Positions 46,614 to 56,023 of a stretch of DNA of 64,000 nucleotides are shown in pieces. Each line of letters begins with the position of its first letter. Within the stretch, counting starts at the first letter, position 1. The DNA is from Longimicrobiaceae bacterium (GTDB taxonomy: Bacteria > Gemmatimonadota > Gemmatimonadetes > Longimicrobiales > Longimicrobiaceae). The DNA lies in contig JAUJOM010000008.1 in NCBI GenBank assembly GCA_030447645.1, forward strand, positions 1-64,000. The letters run 5' to 3'. A program made the position numbers and the translations under genes. Below the pieces are notes generated by a model, which saw only the letters and a program-made list of their open reading frames with translations, did no database searches and had not been told where the DNA came from.

Positions 46614-47516
46614 CTAGGCGGCTCCGCGCTTCTCCCAGTACCCGAAGGGGATCGGTGGAAGGGGGAAAAAGTCGTCGGCCAGACCTTCCAGCACCCCAGG
46701 GTCCCGTGGCCCCCCCTCCCGCAGTGCCATGCGGCGCACACGCTTGGAGATGCCGAGGTTCTGCTCACCGATCGGGTCCATTCCTGAGGCGATTGCTCCT
46801 CCGCGGTGCTGGAGGTAATCCACCACGTAGTCGAAGGAGCGCCGCATGTACCCTTCGACGAGCTCATCCGTCAGCGTCCACCGGGAGTTTTGCAGCACAG
46901 TGCCGAAGAACGACTGCCAGCGGGGAGTGTCCTGCACGCGGATCATCCCTCGGAAGATGCGGCGGTTGGTGCGAAAGGTGAACAAGGTTGAAGACAGCAC
47001 GCGGTCAAACAGCTCGTCCGCTTCGGAGTGGTCGTGGTCCATCACCACGTCGTGCGCCAGCCCCAGGTAGCGATCCCCTAGCTGGAAGTCCATGCGGTGC
47101 TCCCAGTACGAGTGGCCGAGCCCCTGCGTGGACGACGTAAGCAGGAGCTGCCGGGGAACGTAGATGTTGTGCGCGATAGTGTCGGCGGCGAGGTGAGCCA
47201 GATACCCCAATCCCATGGCGCGCAGGCGCTCGGTCTCCGCCATCCGATACACCTCCTCGCCTATCGTCCAGCTATGGCAGTGTCGGCCCTCCGGCACGTA
47301 CTTCTTGGCCAGACTGATGTCCGCCGCTACGGAGCCATACAGGAAATCATGGGGATACGCGGCCAGCAGCGAACGCATCACCGGCGGGAGCAAGCTCAGT
47401 GAGTCCAGCACCCCCGTGCCGAGATAAATGTGCGTCGCCGGACCCCACGCCCAGGCCGGGTCCGGCAGCAGGGGAACGAGAACAAGAGCGACGACAGCGA
47501 CGAGCGCGAACCTCAC
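46614..47516 (-). CDS. Zinc-dependent phospholipase C-like exported protein
   Basis: 300 aa. Signal peptide MRFALVAVVALVLVPLLPDP with AWA|W cleavage; the mature N-terminus WGPATHIYLG begins with Trp, the zinc-binding residue in the PLC family. Further His/Asp ligands: YPHDFLYGSVAADISLAKKY, LGYLAHLAADTIAHNIYVPR and WEHRMDFQLGD. The C-terminal half is helical and ends in KRVRRMALREGG...PFGYWEKRG. Substrate uncertain. Convergent with pcrA. Confidence 0.82.
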   Translation of the reverse strand: MRFALVAVVALVLVPLLPDPAWAWGPATHIYLGTGVLDSLSLLPPVMRSLLAAYPHDFLYGSVAADISLAKKYVPEGRHCHSWTIGEEVYRMAETERLRAMGLGYLAHLAADTIAHNIYVPRQLLLTSSTQGLGHSYWEHRMDFQLGDRYLGLAHDVVMDHDHSEADELFDRVLSSTLFTFRTNRRIFRGMIRVQDTPRWQSFFGTVLQNSRWTLTDELVEGYMRRSFDYVVDYLQHRGGAIASGMDPIGEQNLGISKRVRRMALREGGPRDPGVLEGLADDFFPLPPIPFGYWEKRGAA

Positions 47517-47525
47517 CGCTCGAGA

Positions 47526-47924
47526 CTACAATCCGAGCCGACGCCCACCCTTGCGAATTTGTTTGGATGCATCGCCGATCGTCTCCTGCAGATCCCCCCG
47601 GGCGTCTTCGACGATCTTGGCTACTTCCGCGCGAAACTCGGAAAGCAGCTCGCGCCCGGCGGAAATCAGCTCACCGGAAAAGTCACCCATCGCCTCACCG
47701 CCTGTTTCGACCGCCTTCCGGGCCTGCGCCACGCTGCGTCGCATCTGCCGGGTCGCGGGTTTCAGCCGGCGTGCGACGCGCTCGGTACGGGTTCGCTCCG
47801 GAGTGAGCAGCAGGGTCGCACCCACGCCGAGCACCGTACCTACGGCAAACGCGGTGACGAAGTCGATCGTGTCCTGGCGGGGCAGTTCAGGGCGCTTCTT
47901 CTTGGGGCTCTGGTCATTCGCCAT
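47526..47924 (-). CDS. YtxH-like membrane protein
   Basis: 132 aa from ATG 47924. One TM helix near residues 22-41 (VTAFAVGTVLGVGATLLLTP) preceded by a basic segment and followed by a long charged helix (RRLKPATRQMRRSVAQARKA, ELISAGRELLSEFRAEVAKI). Pattern of YtxH/gas-vesicle-like general-stress proteins. Its start overlaps the upstream DUF948-like gene by 11 nt. Confidence 0.7.
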   Translation of the reverse strand: MANDQSPKKKRPELPRQDTIDFVTAFAVGTVLGVGATLLLTPERTRTERVARRLKPATRQMRRSVAQARKAVETGGEAMGDFSGELISAGRELLSEFRAEVAKIVEDARGDLQETIGDASKQIRKGGRRLGL

Positions 47925-48474
47925 CAACGGGCTCCTCGGCAGAGGGAGTAGGGGCAGGGGTGCGGAAGCGGCGAAGCTCCGCGGTCCCTGTTCGGATACC
48001 GCGCACGGTCGAGGCCGTTCCGATGAACAGGTCCTCGGCCTCCTGCTGCATGACCTCAAGTAGCGCGTTGAAACGGGCGATCCGCTCCTCGGCAACTTCC
48101 GCCGCGTGGTTCAACCGCTGGTTGGCGGCCATGATCGTCTGGTTGAAGTCGTCGAAATCCTTGCGGAGCGTGGTGCTGAGCACCCGGGCGTCGCTCCCGA
48201 TAGCCCGCGCGTGCTCGAGCACTGGACGTGCCTCGGCCTCCAAGCGCTGGAGCGCCCCGCCCACGCTCGCGCGCGCCGTTCGCGCCAGGCGCCGCAAGGC
48301 GAACAGGATGCCAAGCAGGATCGCGCTGATCCCCACCATGACCACAGCGATCAGGATCTGCGCGATTCCAGCTAACGTATCGATTACCACCCGCCATCCC
48401 CCTGATCCGGCCGGCACCATTACCACGGTGTCGGGCAATGCGACAGCTTGGGCCAGCAAGGCGATGGACGTCAC
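47914..48474 (-). CDS. DUF948-like membrane protein
   Basis: 186 aa from GTG 48474 (VTSIALLAQAVALPDTVV); ATG 48420 is an alternative. TM near residues 36-58 (IAQILIAVVMVGISAILLGI) then a long coiled-coil-like region (LQRLEAEARPVLEHARAIGS, DFDDFNQTIMAANQRLNHAA, EERIARFNALLEVMQQEAED) as in DUF948 proteins that pair with YtxH. Function unknown, probably envelope stress. Divergent from murA. Confidence 0.65.
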   Translation of the reverse strand: MTSIALLAQAVALPDTVVMVPAGSGGWRVVIDTLAGIAQILIAVVMVGISAILLGILFALRRLARTARASVGGALQRLEAEARPVLEHARAIGSDARVLSTTLRKDFDDFNQTIMAANQRLNHAAEVAEERIARFNALLEVMQQEAEDLFIGTASTVRGIRTGTAELRRFRTPAPTPSAEEPVDGE

Positions 48475-48598
48475 GAAACCATGGCTCCAGGTATGGGAAG
48501 TCGGTATTCGGCGCCGGCAACGCGCAAGATGCGTGCACGATCTTTGCGCCGGAGCCGCCGCCCCAACATAGTATGTTCCCACTGCAACAGGAGCTAGT

Positions 48599-49897
48599 GT
48601 GCCCAAGTTTTCGGTGCAGGGTGGCCGTCGGCTGAAGGGGTCCGTTCGACCCGCTGGTAACAAGAACGCGGCACTGCCGATGCTCGCCGCCACCTTACTT
48701 ACCGACGAAGAGGTGGTACTGGAGAACGTTCCGTCCATCAAGGACGCAAAAACGCTGCTTGACCTGCTGGGAACCCTCGGCGCCGAGGCCGAGTGGACCG
48801 GGGACAATGAAGTTCGAGTCCGCGCCAGGGACGTGGGCAAGGCACAGCTGGACGCCACTGCCGCGGCACGCATTCGCGCCTCCATCCTGCTCGCCGGACC
48901 CATGCTCGCCCGCACAGGTGGGATGACTCTTCCTCCTCCGGGCGGCGACGTGATCGGCCGGCGTCGCATGGACACCCACTTTCTCGCTTTGCAAAGGCTC
49001 GGTGCGGAGGTGAACTACACGCACAAGGCCTTTGAGCTTTCTGCCAAAAAGCTCCGTGGGGCGGATATCTTCCTGGACGAGCCGAGTGTGACAGCCACGG
49101 AGAACGCCGTGATGGCCGCTGCCCTTGCGGAGGGGGGAACTACCATCCGCAACGCGGCGGCGGAGCCGCACGTTCAGGATTTGTGCAAGATGCTGGTCGG
49201 GATGGGATGCGAGATTTCGGGCATCGGTACCAACAGGCTGGAGATCCAGGGAGCGAAACGCCTCGGCGGTGGCAGGTTCCGCATCAGCTCGGACCACATC
49301 GAAGTGGGCTCGTTTATCGGCCTGGCGGCGGTGACGCGCGGGGAGATCACCATCGAGGACGCGGACCCGCAGTACCTGGAATCCACCCTGCTGGGCTTTG
49401 ATCGGCTCGGTGTGCACGTGGAGATCCGGGGCGAGGACGTATTCATCACCGGCGATCAGGAGATGAAGATCAAGATGGACCTGGGTGGCTACGTCCCCAA
49501 GATCGACGACGGACCCTGGCCCGCGTTCCCCGCGGACCTGACCTCCATCGCGCTGGTTACGGCCACGCAGTGCGACGGGACCATCCTGATCCACGAAAAA
49601 ATGTTCGAAAGCAGGATGTTCTTTGCGGACAAGCTGGTTGCCATGGGCGCCCGCATGGTGCTGTGCGACCCGCACCGTGTGGTGGTGATTGGGCCATCCC
49701 AACTCCGGGGTGGCACGGTGGAAAGCCCCGACATTCGTGCCGGCATGGGGCTGCTGATCGCGGCGCTCGGGGCGGAGGGGGAAAGCGAAATTTACAACAT
49801 CGGCCAGATCGAGCGGGGATACGAACGGATCGATGAGCGCCTGCGCGCCCTGGGTGCGGAGATCGAGCGGACGGACTCGCGCGAGCGCGAGGGGTGA
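48599..49897 (+). CDS. murA: UDP-N-acetylglucosamine 1-carboxyvinyltransferase (Asp variant)
   Basis: 432 aa from GTG 48599, preceded by AGGAG. First committed step of peptidoglycan synthesis, transferring enolpyruvate to UDP-GlcNAc. Active-site residues: GNKNAALPMLAATLL (Lys22, Asn23), LPPPGGDVIGRRRMDTHFLA, FRISSDHIEVGSFIG, YVPKIDDGPWPAFPADLTSI and the closing NIGQIERGYERIDERL. Where E. coli has Cys115 (PGGC) this protein has Asp117 (PGGD), the change known to give fosfomycin insensitivity. pgeF follows with a 4-nt overlap. Confidence 0.96.
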   Translation: MPKFSVQGGRRLKGSVRPAGNKNAALPMLAATLLTDEEVVLENVPSIKDAKTLLDLLGTLGAEAEWTGDNEVRVRARDVGKAQLDATAAARIRASILLAGPMLARTGGMTLPPPGGDVIGRRRMDTHFLALQRLGAEVNYTHKAFELSAKKLRGADIFLDEPSVTATENAVMAAALAEGGTTIRNAAAEPHVQDLCKMLVGMGCEISGIGTNRLEIQGAKRLGGGRFRISSDHIEVGSFIGLAAVTRGEITIEDADPQYLESTLLGFDRLGVHVEIRGEDVFITGDQEMKIKMDLGGYVPKIDDGPWPAFPADLTSIALVTATQCDGTILIHEKMFESRMFFADKLVAMGARMVLCDPHRVVVIGPSQLRGGTVESPDIRAGMGLLIAALGAEGESEIYNIGQIERGYERIDERLRALGAEIERTDSREREG

Positions 49898-50637
49898 GAA
49901 TCGTCGCGGAAGCGCGACTTGAAGGCGAGGTGCCGCTCTGGGTCCATCCCGAATGGGCGGAACGGTTTCCCTGGCTGGTGCAGGGAACCACGGGAAGCGG
50001 GTTTCATCTCGGATTGTTTGGCGATCAGCCCGTTGGCGCCGCACTGCAGCGGTGGCGTGCGCTCCGCTGCGTGACCGGCATGAATGCCACCGTGCACGCA
50101 CGCCAGGTGCACGGAGCCGACCTGGCTGTTCAAAGCCTGGATGGGCTCGGGGGAATGCTGGTGCTGGAAGGCGTGGACGGGCACCTGACCAACCGATCCG
50201 GATTGCTGCTCACGGTATCGGTGGCGGACTGTGTGCCCGTCTCGCTGGTGGACCCGGTCCGACGGGCCGGCGCGCTGGTGCATGCGGGCTGGCGAGGCAC
50301 GGCCGCGGGAATCGTTGGCCGGGCGCTGGAGGGGCTCGGCGAAGAGTACGGGTCCCGGCCAGCCGACCTGTGGCTTCATGCGGGACCCGCCATCTGCGGC
50401 GGCTGCTACGAGGTAGGGCCGGAGGTGCATGCCGCGCTCCGGCCCCACCTCGCTCCTCCGGACGCGCCCACTCCGGTGGATGTGCCTGCGGTGATTGCGG
50501 AGCAGGCAGTGAACGCGGGTGTGCCCGATGAACGGGTCTCCGTTTCGGCCCACTGCACCCGCTGTGGGCCAGGCACGTTTTTTTCACATCGGGCCGGCTC
50601 CCCGGGGCGCCAGATGGGGGTGCTCGGGGTGCGCTGA
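49894..50637 (+). CDS. pgeF: Peptidoglycan editing factor (YfiH/laccase-domain family)
   Basis: 247 aa from GTG 49894. Family residues: GMNATVHARQVHGADLA (His), LLTVSVADCVPVSLVDPVRR (Cys), AGALVHAGWRGTAAGI (His), HAGPAICGGCYEVGPEVHAA, and VSVSAHCTRCGPGTFFSHRA. PgeF hydrolyses UDP-MurNAc-L-Ser, correcting mis-incorporation before MurD. Overlap with murA strengthens the cell-wall role. Oxidase activity ascribed to YfiH homologues is an alternative name. Confidence 0.88.
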   Translation: MRIVAEARLEGEVPLWVHPEWAERFPWLVQGTTGSGFHLGLFGDQPVGAALQRWRALRCVTGMNATVHARQVHGADLAVQSLDGLGGMLVLEGVDGHLTNRSGLLLTVSVADCVPVSLVDPVRRAGALVHAGWRGTAAGIVGRALEGLGEEYGSRPADLWLHAGPAICGGCYEVGPEVHAALRPHLAPPDAPTPVDVPAVIAEQAVNAGVPDERVSVSAHCTRCGPGTFFSHRAGSPGRQMGVLGVR

Positions 50638-50740
50638 GCCCCTTCGGGGTTGCAGATCGCGTTGTGAAGGAATATATTTGCGGTTGCCGAGCGTGGGGAG
50701 CGAAAGCCCCGCGCTCTTTGTTTGTGCCCAGGCGAAAAAC

Positions 50741-51220
50741 GTGGCGGATTCAAGCCTCGAACACGAGCTGGAGCGCCGGGTGGAAGAGCTCGGATTCGAG
50801 TTCGTGGAGCTGGAAGTGGCCGGCAACCGCGCCCATCCCATCCTGCGGTTGCGTATCGATCGCCGGGATTCGGAGCCCGGCCGGGGCGTCACTCTGGACG
50901 AGTGCAGCTCGGTGAGCCGCGCACTGGAGCGGTACCTGGATGAGCTTCCGGAGCTGTCCGATACTTACGTGCTCGAGGTGTCGTCGCCGGGCCTGGAGCG
51001 GCCGCTGACCCGCGCAAGGCACTTTCAACGCTTTGTGGGACGCGAGGCACGCTTTCGGACCGCGAGGGACCGGCTGGAAGGCACACTGCTCGGAGTGGAG
51101 GGCGACGCGGGGGACGAGCGCGTTCTCGTTCGCCACTCAGATGGTGCCGAGCTGACGATCCTGCTCGCCGATGTTCAAAGGGCAAATTTGATTCACCGCT
51201 GGGAAACCGAGTCATCATGA
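50741..51220 (+). CDS. rimP: Ribosome maturation factor RimP
   Basis: 159 aa from GTG 50741 (VADSSLEHELERRVEEL); no strong ribosome site, so the start is uncertain. Blocks FEFVELEVAGNRAHPILRLR, LDECSSVSRALERYLDEL and LEVSSPGLERPLTRARHFQR are diagnostic; the C-terminal SH3-like strand region (LTILLADVQRANLI) is present. Needed for 30S maturation. First of the rimP-nusA-ylxQ-infB-rbfA cluster; overlaps nusA by 4 nt. Confidence 0.9.
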   Translation: MADSSLEHELERRVEELGFEFVELEVAGNRAHPILRLRIDRRDSEPGRGVTLDECSSVSRALERYLDELPELSDTYVLEVSSPGLERPLTRARHFQRFVGREARFRTARDRLEGTLLGVEGDAGDERVLVRHSDGAELTILLADVQRANLIHRWETESS

Positions 51221-52560
51221 CCAATGCGACACAGGTGATCGCCGCGTTCCGCGAGATTACAGGGACTCGTGCCCTGTCGCCGGACGAACTTCAAGATTTG
51301 ATCAAGGACGGCATCCTGGCCGCACTCGCCCGGCGATACGGTCCCAACGTGGACGCTGAGATCGAGATCAACGAGGATACCGGCCGGATCGACATCACCG
51401 TGCTGAAGGAAGTGGTGGCGGAAGTAGAAGACGCTTCACGCCAGATCAGCCTTGAAGAGGCCCGCTGGGACGATCCGGACTTCGAGGTGGGTGACGTCCA
51501 GGAGGTTCCCGTGGAGTTCGCCCAGTTCGGGCGCAATGCGGTCATGGCCGCCAAGCAGCGCATCCTGCAGCGCGTACGTGAAGGCGAGCGCCAAAAGATC
51601 CGTGACGAGTACGAAACCCGTGTCGGCGAGCTGCTTTCCGGAGAGGTGCAGCAGGTTGAGCGGGGCAAGCTGGTTGTGATGCTCAACCGGGTGCGCGAGG
51701 CGGACTCGATCATCCCGTGGAAGGAGCAAAATCCCCGGGAGCGCTTCCGACAGGGTGAGACGATCCGCGCGGTCCTGAAGAAAGTCGAAGAAACCCCCAA
51801 GGGGCCGCGCCTGATCTTGTCCCGTGCCGATCCGCTCTTCGTTGCGGCCCTCTTCAAGCTGGAGGTTCCGGAAATTCAGCAGGGAATCGTGGAGATCAGG
51901 GGTGTGGCTCGGGAGGTGGGTGGCCGTACCAAGATGGCCGTGTCTTCGCGCGACGATTCCATTGATCCCGTAGGCGCCTGCGTCGGGCTCAAGGGCTCCC
52001 GGGTGCGCGCGGTGGTGCAGGAGCTGGGCGGCGAGCGGATCGACATCGTGCCCTGGCACCCCGATCCGGAAGTGTTCGCCAAACGCTCGCTCGCCCCCGC
52101 GCGGGTGGCCAAGGTGATTTCGGACTACGACCAGCACACCATGACCGCGATCGTCGACGAGGATCAGCTGAGCCTCGCGATCGGGCGGAGTGGGCAAAAC
52201 GTGCGGCTCGCCTCGCAGCTGCTGGGCTGGGAACTGAATTTGTTCGGCTCGCGGGATTGGCTGGAGCGTGGAGCCGAGCAAGCCCTCTTCGGCGGGGGGA
52301 ATGAGGGCGAGTACGAGTCCTCCGATTTCCCGCTCCGCGAGCTGGATCTGCCCCCTGCCACACTGGCGGCTCTGGGGGCGGCTGGGTATACTACATTCTT
52401 CGATGTCATCGACTTGGAGCGCGAAGACATGCTCCGCATTCCGGCGATCGGGCCGGTCGAGGCGGATCGCTTGCTCGCCCTGATCGAGGAGTTGACGGTA
52501 GAGGACGAGGACGCCCCGGAACCCTCCGCCGCTGCGGATGACAGCGTCGTTCCGGGTTGA
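51217..52560 (+). CDS. nusA: Transcription termination/antitermination factor NusA
   Basis: 447 aa. N-terminal RNAP-binding domain (1-125, PNVDAEIEINEDTGRIDITV), S1 domain (GELLSGEVQQVERGKLVVML), KH1/KH2 (DPVGACVGLKGSRVRAVVQE, LSLAIGRSGQNVRLASQLLG) and a C-terminal HhH-type segment (AAGYTTFFDVIDLEREDMLR). Binds RNA polymerase and controls pausing, termination and antitermination. The C-terminal tail is acidic (EELTVEDEDAPEPSAAADD). Overlaps ylxQ by 4 nt (TTGA). Confidence 0.97.
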   Translation: MTNATQVIAAFREITGTRALSPDELQDLIKDGILAALARRYGPNVDAEIEINEDTGRIDITVLKEVVAEVEDASRQISLEEARWDDPDFEVGDVQEVPVEFAQFGRNAVMAAKQRILQRVREGERQKIRDEYETRVGELLSGEVQQVERGKLVVMLNRVREADSIIPWKEQNPRERFRQGETIRAVLKKVEETPKGPRLILSRADPLFVAALFKLEVPEIQQGIVEIRGVAREVGGRTKMAVSSRDDSIDPVGACVGLKGSRVRAVVQELGGERIDIVPWHPDPEVFAKRSLAPARVAKVISDYDQHTMTAIVDEDQLSLAIGRSGQNVRLASQLLGWELNLFGSRDWLERGAEQALFGGGNEGEYESSDFPLRELDLPPATLAALGAAGYTTFFDVIDLEREDMLRIPAIGPVEADRLLALIEELTVEDEDAPEPSAAADDSVVPG

Positions 52561-52874
52561 ACCCGCTGCTCGGGCTGCTCGGGCTCGCGGCTCGTGCCGG
52601 CGCGCTGGTGGCCGGCACGGAGGCTGTACGGGCCGAGGTCCGGGATGGCAACGTCCAGTGTGTGCTGCTGGCAGCTGACGCGGCCGTCGGACAGAGAAGC
52701 AAGCTGATTCCCCTGTTGGACGCTCGCGGCGTTCGGCACTACACCCGGTTTTCCCGTGCGGAGCTGGGCCGTGCCACCGGGCGCGCGCCGACCTCCGCGA
52801 TCGGCATCAAGAATGCCGGATTCGCGCGGCGCGTCCAGGAGCTGGCCGCCGGCACATCGCTATCGCAGCACTGA
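52557..52874 (+). CDS. ylxQ: Ribosomal L7Ae-like protein YlxQ
   Basis: 105 aa from TTG 52557. L7Ae/L30e fold: LLGLLGLAARAGALVAGTEA, VQCVLLAADAAVGQRSKLIP, GVRHYTRFSRAELGRATGR. YlxQ binds RNA (k-turn-like) and sits between nusA and infB in many genomes. 26 nt before infB. Confidence 0.85.
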   Translation: MNPLLGLLGLAARAGALVAGTEAVRAEVRDGNVQCVLLAADAAVGQRSKLIPLLDARGVRHYTRFSRAELGRATGRAPTSAIGIKNAGFARRVQELAAGTSLSQH

Positions 52875-52900
52875 AATTTTTCGGAGGAAGCTCAGGTCCC

Positions 52901-55642
52901 ATGCGTGTGTACGAAGTCGCCAAGGAGTTAAACGTTTCGCCGGAAGCCTTGGTGCATCTCCTGCGGGAGCTGGACATACCCGTCCGCAGCCACATGACGC
53001 CGCTCGCTGATGAGCACGTGGCCCGTGTGCGTACGATGCTGGAGCGCGGGCGACGCCGCGGGTTGCAGGATTCCGATGCTGCCGCTGAAGCTGCCGCCCA
53101 GGACGCGAACGTCGGAACTCGTCGTCGCCGCCGTCGAGCGGTGGAGGCCACCGGGGACGAAGGCGCCGCCATGACCGCGGAACTGGACTCCACCGCATCG
53201 CCCATGGCGGATGCGGCCGAGGCGATGCAGGCCGAAGCGGCCGAGGACGCCGCGGAGCGAGGCGCCGATCTGGTCACCGTCGGCGGAGCGCCACCGCAGG
53301 GTGTGACGCTGGTGGTCGGGTCACCTGTGGCACCGTCGGCACCGGACCCGGTCGTTGTGATGCCGATGCCCCCAGCGCCGGTACGTCCCGCAGCGGACCA
53401 TGTCCGCCGCCCGCCGCCGCCTTCGGCCCGGCCCACGCCGGTGCGCCGTCCCGAGTCACGTCCGGAACGCATTGCTGCCGTCAGCCCCACGGCGGCGCGA
53501 GTGGAAACACCGGCGCCCGCCCGGCCGCCGCGCGCCGCCGACCTGGCTCCGCCGATGCCCGTGCGCCGTGGCGCTCCCCCGGCTCCGCCGCGCGTTGCCC
53601 AACCGTCCGCGCAGCGTCCGCAGCAACAGCCGGGCTTCAGCCCCACCGCGGGTGCGGCTGGCGCAGCCGGTGCCGGGAAGAAGAAAAAAGACAAAAAGAA
53701 GCGCAAGGGTGGTGTGGATCAGGAGGCCGTCGATCAAAACTTCCGCAAAACGATGGCGGCGATGGGCAGTGGTCCCCGTCGGCGGCGTTCGCGGGATACA
53801 GGGCCGAGTGCTCACGACATGCGTGTGGAGGAGCAGGAACGGATTCGCATCGAAGAAGCCGAAACGGTGCGGGTGAACGAGTTCCTCACGGTCGCCGAGC
53901 TTGCCGAATTGATCGACGTCTCACCCACGCAGATCATCTCCTCCGCGTTCAAGAACCTGGGCCTGATGGTCACCATCAACCAGCGGCTGGACTTCGACCA
54001 GATCGAGCTGTTGCTGGACGAGTTCGGCTTCCGCGCCGTCCGGGAGGAAGAGTACGGCGGGGACATGGAGGAGGAAGCGGAGGCGGATGCCGCCGAAGAC
54101 CTGTCGCCCCGGCCCCCGGTGGTTACCGTCATGGGCCACGTGGACCATGGCAAGACCTCGCTGCTCGACTACATCCGCAAGGCCAACGTGATCGCGGGTG
54201 AGGCGGGTGGCATCACCCAGCACATCGGCGCCTACCACGTCGAGCTGGGCGACAACCGGGCGATCTCCTTTCTGGATACGCCGGGCCACGCGGCTTTCAC
54301 CGCGATGCGGGCCCGGGGTGCCGAGGTCACCGACGTGGTGATCCTGGTGGTGGCTGCCGACGACTCGGTGATGCCGCAAACCATCGAAGCGATCTCCCAC
54401 GCTCGCAACGCGGGTGTGCCGCTCGTGGTAGCGGTCAACAAGGTCGACCTTCCCGACTCAAACCCGATGAAGGTCAAGCAGGATCTGCTGCAGCACGGCG
54501 TCGTGCTGGAAGAGTTCGGTGGCGACGTGATGAGCGCCGAGGTTTCGGCGAAGCGGGGGACGGGTGTGGACGACCTGCTCGCCAAGGTGCTGTTGCAGGC
54601 GGAGATCCTGGAGCTGCAGGCCAACGCTGGCCGTGAGGCGCACGGCACCGTGATCGAGGCCCAGCTGGACGTCGGCAAAGGCCCGGTGGCCACCGTGCTG
54701 GTGACCAACGGGACGCTGCGGGTAGGCGACCACGTGGTGTGCGGGCTCTTCAGTGGCCGGATTCGGGCGATGCTTGACGAACGGAACCGGCCCGTGGCGG
54801 AAGCCGGACCTGCCATCCCGGTGCAGGTTCTCGGTCTGGCGGGCGTTCCCGCCGCGGGTGACCAGCTCGTGTCCATGCCCGCCGATCGCGCCGCGGAGAT
54901 CTCGCAGACGCGCCAGCGATTGGAGCGCGAAAAGCGCATGCGCATCCGCAGCCGCGGCGTCAAGCTCACCGATCTGTCCAAGATGCTGGCACGCGGAGAA
55001 GCGGTCCAGCTCAACCTGGTCATCAAGGGGGACGTGGACGGCTCCGTGCAGGCGCTCTCTGACGCACTGGAGCAGCTCGGCACGCCTGAAGTGGGGGTGC
55101 AGGTCATCCACCGCGGCGTCGGAGCGATCAACGAGTCGGACGTGCTGCTCGCTTCCACCGCGGGAGCGATCATCATCGGCTTCCACGTTCGCCCCTCTGC
55201 GGATGCACGCGCGGTGGCGGAGCGGGAAGACGTCGACATCCGGCTGTACAACATCATCTACGAGGCCACCGCGGAGGTGCGTGCCGCGATGGAAGGCTTG
55301 CTGTCGCCGGAGGAGCGCGAAGTACTGCTCGGGGCCGCGGAGGTTCGGCAGATCTTTAAAGTGCCGCGGGTGGGGACGGTGGCGGGCTGCATGGTCACGC
55401 AGGGCGAGCTTCAGCGTCGCAGCCGGATCCGGGTCGTGCGCGACGCGGTGCAGATCTACGAAGGCGAGCTGGGCAGCTTGAAGCGCTTCAAGGACGATGT
55501 TCGGGAAGTGCGTGAAGGATTCGAGTGCGGTCTCAACATCAACAACTTCAACGATATCAAGGTTGGTGACACGATCGAGTGCTACCGGGTCGAGGAGGTT
55601 GCTCGCACACTCGCCGGGTTAGCGGCCGCCGCCGACCGGTAA
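52901..55642 (+). CDS. infB: Translation initiation factor IF-2
   Basis: 913 aa after GGAGGA. IF2_N domain (MRVYEVAKELNVSPEALVHL), a long low-complexity Ala/Pro/Arg region (residues about 60-270, poly-basic KKKKDKKKRKGG), then a second IF2_N-like block (FLTVAELAELIDVSPTQIIS) and the GTPase: VMGHVDHGKTSLLD near residue 411 (G1), ITQHIGAYHV, SFLDTPGHAAFTAMRARGAE (G3), VVAVNKVDLP (G4), SAKRGTG (G5). Domains II-IV are complete (PRVGTVAGCMVTQGELQRRS). Delivers fMet-tRNA to the 30S. Confidence 0.97.
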   Translation: MRVYEVAKELNVSPEALVHLLRELDIPVRSHMTPLADEHVARVRTMLERGRRRGLQDSDAAAEAAAQDANVGTRRRRRRAVEATGDEGAAMTAELDSTASPMADAAEAMQAEAAEDAAERGADLVTVGGAPPQGVTLVVGSPVAPSAPDPVVVMPMPPAPVRPAADHVRRPPPPSARPTPVRRPESRPERIAAVSPTAARVETPAPARPPRAADLAPPMPVRRGAPPAPPRVAQPSAQRPQQQPGFSPTAGAAGAAGAGKKKKDKKKRKGGVDQEAVDQNFRKTMAAMGSGPRRRRSRDTGPSAHDMRVEEQERIRIEEAETVRVNEFLTVAELAELIDVSPTQIISSAFKNLGLMVTINQRLDFDQIELLLDEFGFRAVREEEYGGDMEEEAEADAAEDLSPRPPVVTVMGHVDHGKTSLLDYIRKANVIAGEAGGITQHIGAYHVELGDNRAISFLDTPGHAAFTAMRARGAEVTDVVILVVAADDSVMPQTIEAISHARNAGVPLVVAVNKVDLPDSNPMKVKQDLLQHGVVLEEFGGDVMSAEVSAKRGTGVDDLLAKVLLQAEILELQANAGREAHGTVIEAQLDVGKGPVATVLVTNGTLRVGDHVVCGLFSGRIRAMLDERNRPVAEAGPAIPVQVLGLAGVPAAGDQLVSMPADRAAEISQTRQRLEREKRMRIRSRGVKLTDLSKMLARGEAVQLNLVIKGDVDGSVQALSDALEQLGTPEVGVQVIHRGVGAINESDVLLASTAGAIIIGFHVRPSADARAVAEREDVDIRLYNIIYEATAEVRAAMEGLLSPEEREVLLGAAEVRQIFKVPRVGTVAGCMVTQGELQRRSRIRVVRDAVQIYEGELGSLKRFKDDVREVREGFECGLNINNFNDIKVGDTIECYRVEEVARTLAGLAAAADR

Positions 55643-55657
55643 GCGGGAGAGCGCACC

Positions 55658-56023
55658 ATGCCGCGTTTCAAACGTACGGATCGGATCAACGAGCTGCTCC
55701 GCGAGGAATTGTCGGTTTTGATCCGGGACGAGGTCCGCGATCCGCGTGTCGGTCTGGCGACGATCACGGCCGTGGAAACGTCGCCCGAGCTGGACCACGC
55801 CCGCATCTACATCAGTACCCTGGGCGAGGACGATGAAAAGCAGGAGATCCTCGCGGGGCTGCAAAGTGCCGCCGGTTTCCTGCGCGGTCAGCTGGGGCGT
55901 CGGCTGCACCTGCGGCGCATCCCGGAGCTGCACTTCGGCATCGACCGGGTTCTGGAGGGGGCGCAGCGCATCGAAACGCTTCTCCGCGAAGCCCTGCCGG
56001 ACTCGCCGCCGAACGAGGAGTGA
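55658..56023 (+). CDS. rbfA: Ribosome-binding factor A
   Basis: 121 aa, GGAG-type site before ATG 55658. KH-like fold: RTDRINELLREELSVLIRDE, DPRVGLATITAVETSPELDH, RLHLRRIPELHFGIDRVLEG. Needed for 16S maturation and cold adaptation. Stop overlaps the truB GTG start (GTGA). Confidence 0.95.
   Translation: MPRFKRTDRINELLREELSVLIRDEVRDPRVGLATITAVETSPELDHARIYISTLGEDDEKQEILAGLQSAAGFLRGQLGRRLHLRRIPELHFGIDRVLEGAQRIETLLREALPDSPPNEE

Noticed and set aside
48695-50101. 468-codon minus-strand open frame
   Set aside because: Antisense to intact murA/pgeF; no recognisable motif.
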